The notes under the pieces are model-generated. The model saw only the letters and a list, made by a program, of their open reading frames with translations. It had not been told where the DNA came from and searched no databases. This document shows positions 51,101-62,362 of a stretch of DNA of 64,000 bases, piece by piece. Location of the stretch: NCBI RefSeq assembly GCF_001039355.2, contig NW_019773514.1, positions 591,068 to 655,067 on the forward strand. The letters are read 5' to 3'. The translations under genes were made by a program, and so were the position numbers. The stretch's first letter is position 1. Each line of letters starts with the position of its first letter. Source of the stretch: Lingula anatina. Taxonomy: Eukaryota > Brachiopoda > Lingulata > Lingulida > Lingulidae.

Positions 51101-54100
51101 TATAAGAGGTATATTAGAAATGACAAAATTGCAAGAACATTTACCATTGCACTGAAACCCAATAGGTCTTGAAGAAGAAAATAACACCTTGCAATTTAAC
51201 TGTCAGTATTAAATCTCTAGTAAGCTAGACACCTGAATTGCTTGTATTCATCTCCTTTTTCCTGTTAAGTATATCAGAAAGGTATCTCCTGTATCTACTG
51301 TGTGAGTTACGCCCTGCCAAAATATCAATCTTCATAATGATAACCAGTGAGTCATCCTGGGCAGTTCCCTCTTGGAAGTAAAAATGTTGACCTCCGAGCA
51401 GTGCTCTGTACAGTTGGTGTCTGCCATGGAGCCCACCTCACAGGTGAGGACTGCAGAGTTCCTTGAACTTGTGACCTGCTCTGACAGTGACAAGTCTGTT
51501 TCCTTCCTGTAAATTATGTAAAAGTACAGGATCAAGAGTGATAAGGAAAAAAGTGCGATTGGTTTTGTAATATGCAGAAAATAAGAAAATTGGCATTTCA
51601 GTCTTTGCTCAGACTGCAATACTGATTACTTTTTTGGAAATAACACATTTACAAATTCAAATACATAGGCTCTTTCACATCATTTTATGTGGGGACCTTT
51701 CCGATTTTTGTTTGTCTTAACATATATTGTATGCTAAAGAATAAGAAGTAAGCAAGCACAATTCACAGTACAGTTCAAAACTTCATTTGTAATAATTGGG
51801 AATAGTAAAGATTTTTATGAAAGATAAAAAAATGTGTGAGAGTTAAAAAGCTGTTGAAAGGCACTTTATAGAGCACTCCATTTTAAGTGTATGGTCTTTG
51901 AAGCATCTGAGCTGGTTTCTGGGGCACACTATTTATGTCACAGACAACAACTTGCTTTGATCTGCATGAGGCAACATGTCTGCCATCTTTGATGTCCTGC
52001 AAGAACAAAAATTTTCAACAAGCTCTTAGATGAGAATTCAAGGGTCTTGGTTTGGTGGAGAAGCCCCACATGTCATCCTTCTACAGACTTGAAGAAGCAG
52101 CTCATAATGAAATCGCTAGACTTACACTAACTGAACCAGGCTTTCAGCTACTTTTATACAGTGAAGAAAATATATCCAAACCATGCACATTTTCCAGTTA
52201 ATTGGTAAATGTTAAGTCTTTGATTTCATTAAATATATATATATATTTTAGTTAAGTTGTGATTGCATTGATATTTGACCATTTATTATCAAGCTAGGCT
52301 CAGCTATTCTGGTGTAGAAATGTCTTAAAAATCCATTAGAAATCTGACCAGGTGGTCATTAAAAAGAAGAGCCAAAAACCCGAAACTGATATTTTGATAC
52401 TGAAAGCCTCAATTTTCAGCCCTGATGAGTTCACATGGTGATGATATATAAGATGGCACCCATTTCTCTGCCTGTATATCTTGTGTTACTGGTGGGTTCT
52501 ACCCCCAAGGCACATATCACACACAGGCTTTAGAGCTTGGCTATGTGGTAGCTCCATGATCCCATGGAATTTGCTGCAGTTAGATGGGAGACAGGTGCAG
52601 AAATGCTCTGGCTCAGATGGACATCAGTGACCGCAGAGGTTGGTTTTAACTAAGGGCTGATTACCACCACAAGGTTGATCTGAGTCATTGGGCAGCATAA
52701 TGGTCAGCAGATTGGCTTGTGTGAGCGTAACATGCATGGGAACTATTGGTGCAGGGATGCTGCTTGGTACTTTTTTGGGAGTCATGTTTTAATAGTTTTG
52801 ACGTTACTGTGGCAAATTAAATAAATTGAAGAAAAAGAAAGGAAAAAAAGTTACATTCACAACACTGATCAGCAAATTTCTAGATAAATTTACAGCTTAG
52901 AATGGTTTTAGATTTGCCGGATCAGTTGTGCCGAAGAAAAGAACAGTTATAACACAGAAGAAATATGTAACATCCTCGGAACAAAAATTTTAATTTATTC
53001 GCATGTTAGATACATTCTTCACTTGGCATTGCTGGATGTTCCCACCCTCTTCTACAATGTAACACAACTCCTCAGTGTTTATCTTTCTGTTGTTTCTGTG
53101 GCTGAGTATTGGATGACCTTGACCTCTCACCCTGACCTTCCACGCCAATGTGCCCTGCAGCTGTTTATAGCTTCAGGGTCTGTCTAACATTTGGGACTGT
53201 TAAAACATGAAAGTACTTCTCTCATAACACTGGACATGGTGAGAAATGATTGTTGTATTGTAAAAATAAAGCCTTTTGGTGTAAGGGGTCAACTGGCACT
53301 GAAGTTACTCGTTTTGTAGCGTATTGTCTGATTTCAAGCTAAAACCAAGGAAAATATTATTTCCCCTAGTTTTATAATGTTGCTGCAGCAAAATAGAAAA
53401 AGTTGAAATGATATCCGAATACAGTTATGAAATATTTTGTTCAAATAATTTCAAAAGTGCACCAAAATTGTTTTACATTTTTCCAGTCTGGTTGCTTTCT
53501 TAAATGCTTAGTCACTAGTGGAGACTGTTAGAACCAAGAGGTACAGCTTGTAGATGGTGGGTAACCAAAGCAAGTCCTTTACCAGACAGCAGCATGCTAC
53601 TGTGTTATTTATTCAGAAATAAAGGTGCAACAACACTAACGATCACGTATATTTGATCTGTTACGCTTCAGCACAAATCTGAATGTTTACAAATGATGGA
53701 ATGTGTTTGAAAAATGTGATTGGTCACAAATGAAATGTTCCTGTGTATCAAATCGGTTCTGTCTGTGACTGGTATGTGTAGTTTGTGTGGAATTTAATGA
53801 CTCTTACTTTCAAAAAAGAACAGTTACGTTCATGTATGAAAGCATGTTTGCTTGACACACCATGTATGACAAATCAGCTCACATTGACAGAATGAAATTT
53901 TGGAAAATTTGAAATGTTTGAAATCCTTTGGAAATTATCATACGAGTAACTTGAACAATAACACTCTTGTTTCCTTTACAAGACACAACAGAATTATACT
54001 CAGAAATCTTTAATACCTTACCCTCCCCCCCCCCCCAAAAAAAAAAGTACATAACTTTATTCTTAAGCAAGGTTTAAAAAAAAAAAACATCATGTAGCTG

Positions 54101-55554
54101 ACTTGTTCTGCTGAAATTGATGAGAAATTATGACATATATCTACTAGTACTCGAAAATTTGCAAGGCATGCTCTCTTCAGAGATGTTGTTCCTGACATAA
54201 GATTTGATACTTAGTGAACTGTGGGTTTTATGTTCAAAATTTCAAGTCACTTGAAGGTTCTTGGCTTATATGTAGTGAGTCATTGAGGACAGTCCGCCAA
54301 GTAGTTCAAGATTTATACTGAAATATCTGCTGGTCTTTGAATAGTTATTGGGTCAGTAATTTTTCCTTATTCAGCTTGACGTTAATTTTCCCCCCAGCCT
54401 AGCATTATAATGGTCACTGGTCATTGGCATTGTGAAAACACAGGTGGACTAATATACACACAACTACACTAATCTATCCACCAAGAGCCCCCAAATTGAA
54501 AGAATTACCATCCTGACAAAATATATACACAAAGTCACAATAGCAGGGGGTTGGAAAATTGATGTCCTTTTCATGGAGGGATGTTTAAATCTGATGCCTG
54601 CGGGAGGTGGGTGCATTATGGCCACTAATGCAGAGTCCTGACAATGGTGTGAGCTCCAAAAATTATTTTATGTTCAAGAGGAGTTAAATAGTTGTAAATG
54701 GTAGGAGGGCTCGAATATTAACCCATTATTTTGTCCTTACAACGGTGGAAATTGGTCGTTAAGAGGCCTGTATCTCGCACCTGTATCAATATCTCAGGTG
54801 GCAACAATGATTTTACTGAAATGAAATTAAATGGGATAGAGGAGGGATTTTTTTATACATTCGTAGTCTTTGGGATGTATTGTCAGGTGGAAAAATGGCC
54901 TCAGATTCCATGCGGGGCGGCGCACAACAGAAGGGTGTGTACTTTTCAGTTTTTGCCTTGGGAGAATTGACCTTTACATTGAAGTTTATTTTATTTTGAT
55001 GTAAAAAGGTCATACGGCAAAGTTCCTAACCAAACTAATACCAATTAGACATTATTTGTTGATTTACATGGGAATTTTATGTCCTTTTAGCTTGACAGGG
55101 CTCACCAATTCTTGTAATTCAGTTCACATTTCCTTCCTTCTTTTATCTATTGAATTTGAAGAATGAATCCAATTTATAATCAAATTAGTGTACTTCAGTT
55201 GTGTGTGTGGACCTTCATGTCAAATTCAATGTAGAATCCGTATCTTCAAGAATATCATGATCCAGTCTAAAACCTTGTGAAAAAAGAAGGGAAAAAACAG
55301 CGTTCATTGGTCATCATTGGTTCTATTATTGTTTTAAGTCGTCCAATTCTCTGCACCTCCCACTTGTGTGACAGATGTACAAATGTTGTTGCTCCCCAGT
55401 TCAGTTTACCTGGAATATATAGGAATAACAGCCAGTGCTGTGGGGGTGGGGGTGGTGTTGCTGTTATAGGGCCAGGTGTGACTGCTACGGTGCTGGGCTG
55501 AGAACCTCAAAATTATCTCCATGTTAGACATAACAGATAGACATAACAGATTTA

Positions 55555-55589
<35 letters not shown>

Positions 55590-56729
55590 TGTTTGCCCCA
55601 TCTGGTGAGCAGTTTGTGGTACCAAACTTAATGGCACTGGTGTCTGTACAGAATGATCATATATGATACCTTGCCAAAATTCCCTCTGAAACATACATTT
55701 AGTGGAATCTGAGTACTGTAGAAACATGTTTACAAAGCCAAATTTTAGAAGGGCTATAGCACCTTGTGTCCCATGTGCAATATTGACAAATTATGATGTA
55801 AAGCATGCAGACTTTTGTCATGGTTGGCATATTTGTCAGCTGTGAAATAACCTAACCAGCATTCGGAATGCTAATGGTTATGCCAGACCTGCCCTCACCA
55901 GCATACTCTAAAGCCCGTTTAAGAAAAGAACTTGTAGTGCAAAAGTTATAGTCTTCTTTGATTAAAGATAAATCTGTACATAGTAGCCCAGTGAGATATA
56001 ATATTGTACCTGATTGAAGTAAGGGAAGGCTAATGTTTCAGTCTCATGTTAGTGGACTTGACTGGAAAAAGACTACGTTTTTAGGCTCAAGTTTTAGACC
56101 AATTTTTTGCCTTAATTTTCTTTGTGAAGCCAGGTCCCTGTAACTCTTTTGGTTTGTAATATTGCATGTTCCATAATGCATATCAATGTCAGACACTCCT
56201 AGTTCACCCAGGCAGGCAGTGAGTGAGTTTCTGTCAATTAAAAATATAATGGATTATAGATCTATGGTAGAAATGCTTCAACACGCCAATAAATGTTATT
56301 ATTTTTGGTCTCTAAATTGAAATGGGATGTGAAGGAAAAAGAAAATTTTCATTAAATGGTTATGATAGTTTTAGGACCTTGTTTTTGACCTAAGGTTAAC
56401 AGTGAAAGGCAAGGTTCAGTTGAAGTTAATTCAGCATTTAATGGATATTCTGCCTTAGAACCAATGGTTTACAAACATTATTATAAATATCCTAGTCACT
56501 TTGTACAAAGTTACAGACACTTCTCCAATTTATCAACTTGGTAATTCAGCTTAGTTTGGCTTCATTTCTGGAAACTTCCTCATTTCCAAATTTCCAAGGA
56601 TTTTAAGGTATTTCAAATTCATCTCCATAAACAGCAAAATTAGGTAAATAAAGTTTTGTGTTGTTTAGAATAATTAGAAAAAGATCATTTCATTTTGTAA
56701 TGCTGTTATGAAATTGAAATTTGGGAAAG

Positions 56730-56773
<44 letters not shown>

Positions 56774-59700
56774 AGTTAATTGTTTCAATCATTCAATGTA
56801 TACTGTTACTGCACCAGTAACTGGTAAAAGTGGGCAGTAATGGAAGTGAAGTGGTCAAGTGTGGTTACAGTGTCCATCTTCAAGTTGACCAAAGGTGTTT
56901 TGATCCACTTGCATCTGTTCCTTTTAGTGCTGTGCAAATAAACATCATGCAAACAGGGCTTGCTCTATTAGGAGAGTGAGTTTGGGTAGTGAAGCAAATG
57001 CATTGACTGGTCATTTGCAAGTTGAGAAACAGTGGTCAATACTCCTATTTCAAATCTTGACCTCCAGTAATTTTTACAACATACTGGGTGCACTAGACTA
57101 TGAGGGACAAAAAAACGCTTTGGACAACAACGCTAGTCACATGAAATGTAAGAAAATACAGACACAAATACATGGCACTGAACTGGATACTGTAATTGGA
57201 TTTCAAGTTGTTGAATGTATGGTGTAGTAATTGTTAAAGAAAGCAGAGCAGGCAAAACGTCTACAATTTTTTTCCTAAGAGCATAACAGACAGCGAATAT
57301 AAATACTGGAGTGATCATAAAGGAGATTGGTAATAGAGTCCCTCCAGCGTTTTCAGCTCTTAAGTGCAATTTGCCATGTTTTCTCTCCAGTACCTCTGCC
57401 GATTAAAAGCATCTGTCACAGTTAGAAAATGTCTGCTTGTTATCTTGTCCATACTTTCTGTCCAGACTGTTCACACTGGGAACCAAAAACCCGATTACAA
57501 ATTGGTCTAAGTTGCATATGCAGTGATGTTATGGAACTTAAGTCTTATATTTTGAACAACAAATTAGAAAACCTCAGTCTAGATGTTAGCAATGAGACTC
57601 AAGACTGTAGCAGTATGAGGTAATACTGTGGTCAAATACTTCATTGCAATAGTGACCACTAACGTTACTAAACTGTTACAAATCGGGTCTACTGAAGCAT
57701 AATGTGAACACATCTGTTGTATTTCTTATGGAATGTTTGGCTAGAGGAGGAGAGAAGGGGCGGGTTAGATAAGTGGACAGCATTTATGAAAATGCCTCCC
57801 TGCATGCTTCCTAATCAAGTTAGGGTTATTTGGTGTTAAAATAGTTGATATTAGACCAGTGAATTGTTGTTAGTATTGTTGATATACAGAGCCACAGTTT
57901 TTTTTTTTTTTTTTTTTGAATAGTTGATTGATTTGATTAGGCCATGTGAATTTGTCCCAAATATAGGATTTCTGTGTGCCCTTTATTATTTTAACTGTAG
58001 ATTCAGATAAAAATATTAAATATCATTCACACAGCTGCACCTATCCACAGGTTATAAATCTATTTCATATATTATTATTTACAGTTGTATAACTGTGGGT
58101 ATGTGAAAAAGATGTAAATAATATACAAGTAAATATCATTACATTTTCTGCAATAATCAAGATCTTTCCCCCCCCCCCCCCCCCCCCCAAGTGCTATGAA
58201 AGTCAAGAAAAATACTCTTTGACTGGGAGGAGGGAGAGGGGGAAATGATATTTTATAGAGCATAAAAACCTGTTCTGGCAAGGGCATGTTTCACAAAAAA
58301 AAAACAGTTACAGCAAAAATAATTGTAGGTGGCCACAAAGATGAGTTAGTGTGCATTAAAAAGCATTTAGCACCAGAGGAAAGTAGATATTGATTGGTAG
58401 GTGTCTCCTCCACTGTTCCAATGGCATCATTGATATTTAGACAATAATGTCAAAACTTTTCACTCAGAGTATCCCACAGCCTTCAAAATGTCAGACCATC
58501 CCAAGCAGTTGTTGAGTGCAAGTCAATGGGGCCTTTGGCAGGTGCTTTAGGGAAATCTATTTGACTGTCATAAATATGTAGTTCTGATCGGCCATTCTTC
58601 TAATCAAATTTGTGCCCTGTTTTTGTTGTGCAATAAGTTCCAGATGTAGCAGTGGATTCTCTAGCTATGACACATTATGGTGAGATGTTTTTGGTTGGTG
58701 GTTAAGGTGTCGATTGCACTAAATCTGTCATTTTTTTAGCTCCTCATTTTCCATTTTCTCTATGAAGTATTAACACATATAGAATGTATATGCCATCTTG
58801 CTTGTCTTCTCTTTGTCCTTTTATATTGATATAACATAAAATCATTATTTTTGATCAACATTTTCATCAAATAATAAAAAAAAGTGGAAATCATAGCAAA
58901 TTGTTTCTTTGGTATTACTTGTAGTCAGTCCCCATTTCATCAGTTATCATGCATTAAATCATCATTCCACATTAAGGGAGATATTATAATGCGTAAGTCT
59001 TAAAAAGTAAAAAAAAAATAATAATTTCCCTGGAAGTCAAGAATTTCTGTCATTTCTGGAGACCTGTAAGGTGATAGTGGATCTGCCATTCAGGGTATGC
59101 CACAGGCTGTGGGCTGAGGAGAATGAAAATAAATTCAATTAACTGCCTGTTAATTAATACAGGCTCTATGGTAACTGGAACTTTCCTGTGGTGGAGGGGT
59201 TGGGCTCATCTTGCAGACGTGTGTATAGTTGCCGTGACGACTGGGTAACCTTTTCTGCTGGGTCAAGGGTCATTGGCAGTCTTCTGGAAAGAGTTCTTAG
59301 CAGTGAAATAATGGAAAGTGTCTTTATGCTAGTTTATTCTTAAATACAAACATTGAATACTAAAGGGATACTCTTTATATGACAATGTGATATTCTGCAC
59401 CTGTGATTTGATGACAATATCCAAATACAGAAGGGATACTCTTAAATGACAATGTGATATCTTCCACCTATAATTTGATTACAATTCAAAAATTTTGAGT
59501 GTTAAAAGAAGAAGCAAGTTCCAGCGGGTTCTGCAGTATGTACACTGTGTATGTTGGTGACATTTTAATGGCTGTTTATGAAGCTGTCCATTTCTTTGCT
59601 GCATCTTGTGTGGTACAGGGTGAAATGCCTATGGCAGGAGACGTACAGACCAATGGGAGAATTCCACAAAGAAATTATTACAGTCTGTTTTTAGAAGTTA

Positions 59701-62304
59701 AAAAAACAAAGCCTGTAAACCATTTCCAATTAACTTAATACACCTACTTCATATTTTGATTTTTTTCAAATACCACACTCAAAAGAATGTTACATTTTTT
59801 AAATTTTATTTATGGCAGACATTTAACAGACTTACACTTAGCATTATTTGCCTTCAGGTTATGTACAGACAAACATCAAGGTTTAAAAAAAAAAGCCAGA
59901 CATTTTAAAATAAAATTTACCTAAAACCAACTGCTATCCTAATAGCAGCACCACAGTAAGTGGCAGAGAAGCTAATCAACAGCTACTGCTAACATATACA
60001 CAAGTCCCAGGTTGTGAAAACAATATGGCTGCAGCAGGCCTATCCAGGCCAGTGTGTTTATAGGCATTGTTGGTATAGGGGCGATATATCAACCTTGCAT
60101 GGTGGGGTGTAGGGGAACAAGTACACTGTGATACTCTCTGCTGTGCTGAGTGGGTAATCCAGATATATTTGAACTGCACAAATTGTTTTGCTCTTTCTCA
60201 TAACATTTTGTGTTGTTTTATGAACTGTTAGTGACAGAAGTATATATTGAAAGTATGTGCCCCCACCCCCCACTCTTCCTAGAGTCAGAAACGTTGGACC
60301 CGTTTGGAGGAAACAGCATTCTCTCTTTTTTTTTTTCTTTTACTTAACATTGTTTAACATTGTTCAGACATCTGTACCTTCTTAGTCTCTTAATACATCA
60401 TTGAGGTTGTAAAGCAGCTTTATAATTATGGAGTGTACCATATGATAAATATTGTTTCTGGTTGATTTTACACATAAAGCTTTTACTTAACATTGTTTAA
60501 CATTGTTCAGACATCTGTACCTTCTTAGTCTCTTAATACATCATTGAGTTTGTAAAGCAGCTTTATAATTATGGAGTGTACCATATGATAAATATTGTTT
60601 CTGGTTGATTTTACACATAAAGCTGAACGTGTAGAGAAAACATGTATGAAGTATACTGTTAGAGGTTAAATAAGTGAATTGATGTGAGGAAATGTTCATT
60701 AGAACAGATTTGAAAATATGTTTTTACTACATTTCCTGTGAAGAGCACTGATATGTGTATTTCCCATTTGTTTTAAATACAGCATGCAAACATAGTATCT
60801 CGATCAATTTTTAATTTCCTACAGGGATATCAAAATTGTCTTTGCCTTGCCTCCTTTTATTGACTAGTATTTCTCTGTTTTTGAAAAATGATCTTGACTT
60901 AATGGTTTGTAGGTCTGTGCTTGATAAGTCAAATTATGCTGACTATCTACAGAACTCACTTTACGCAGAGACCAATGAATGAATGAAAATAGTTAAATTA
61001 TAAATAAAAATGTCCCAAGCCATTATTATCACAGCATACGGTGTGTAGAATTTTTTTGCTGAACAATTCAGCAAACAAAACCATTTTCAGTCGTTCCATT
61101 GCATTTATGAATTAATTATCTTTTGACCCCAATATTCCAGCAAATTCCACTGTGTGTGTGGGTTAAAAACATGTATTGTGTTCTGTGTTTTAGCTGGTGC
61201 CCAGAATGTGATTCAGTCTTTCCGTGTGATGCCCAATGACACCAGCGTGATAGCAGGGGAGACAGCAGTATTGAAATGTGAGGTAGACAGCATGCAGGGA
61301 ATGCTACAGTGGGCCAAGGATGGGTTTGCATTAGGTAAGTATAAGTTCTGTTGTGGGTCGGGGGTGGGTGAAAAGGGGGTATGGGTAGAATTTTGAGGTA
61401 GACAGCAAGGCTGGGTTGATATTAGGAAATTATTGGTAAACGAGGGAAGGAGAGTGTATTCAAATGTGAAGTTAACAGGTATACAATTGCCAATCAAGTG
61501 AAAAAGTACACTAAAAGGTAGTGTCTTCCACCTTGTAATATACTGTAGTAAAGAGATTGCAGATAGGCCTAGTCTATCAGCAGCAACATTTGATCAACCA
61601 AAGAGGAAGGAAAATAAGTTTCCCTTCTTTTTAAAAAGAAATCTCACTCTTTGTTTCTCTATTTGCAGGATTTGACCGCAGCATTATTGGGTACCCTCGC
61701 TACTCCATGGTGGGCAGTGTGACACTAGGACAGCATAACTTAATGATAACCAATACGGACTTGTCAGACGATGCAGACTTTGAGTGCCAAGTCACCCCAT
61801 CTCAGAACAACCCACATCTTAAGGCCAAAGCCCACTTATATGTTATGGGTAAGTGTAATGTATATAAAAAATATTTCCCTTAACTTATGAAAGACCATAA
61901 CTCTTTTTGGGAATGGAAAATTTGGTCTAGTGAAGCAATGATTCAAGGGAGGCGATAAAAAGGGAAAAAACTCATTCTATAAATTTTGTTTGAGATAAAT
62001 TTAAGTTCAAGGTATGAGGTGAGGAGTTTTGCTGAATTTGCTGTATTTGTTTTCCCAAAATTGGCATAGAATTATTGTATGTTAATATAGAGGTTCTTTA
62101 GGCAGTATTTCTTATTTTAAAATGCTTATTTCTCAAATCCTGTGAAATCCTACCTTTCTCACATGGATGTAAAATTAAGAATTGAGTGTTCAAAATATTT
62201 CTAGGGCTTAGATCAATGAAAAGAAAAAATTTTTTAAAAATCAACTTTAACTAGGGACCAGTTGATTTTATTATTATTATTATTATTATTCCAGCAAATT
62301 TCAC

Positions 62305-62362
<58 letters not shown>

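Larger units (their letters stand above)
39139..61193 (+). other. Receptor intron 1 (about 20-22 kb) with its contents
   Basis: This is the large first intron between the signal peptide exon and Ig1. Its true length is uncertain because of the exon-1 duplication, the single N at 40437 and the 25-N gap at 46907-46931. It holds the second exon-1 copy, CT microsatellites, a C run at the gap, an inverted-repeat element near 43.2-43.5 kb, and tandem duplications at 59.4 kb and 60.3 kb. I see no convincing additional exon. Blocks at about 45290-45560 and 49010-49240 are richer in GC and CpG than their surroundings and could be regulatory; this is inference from composition only. Confidence 0.7.
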
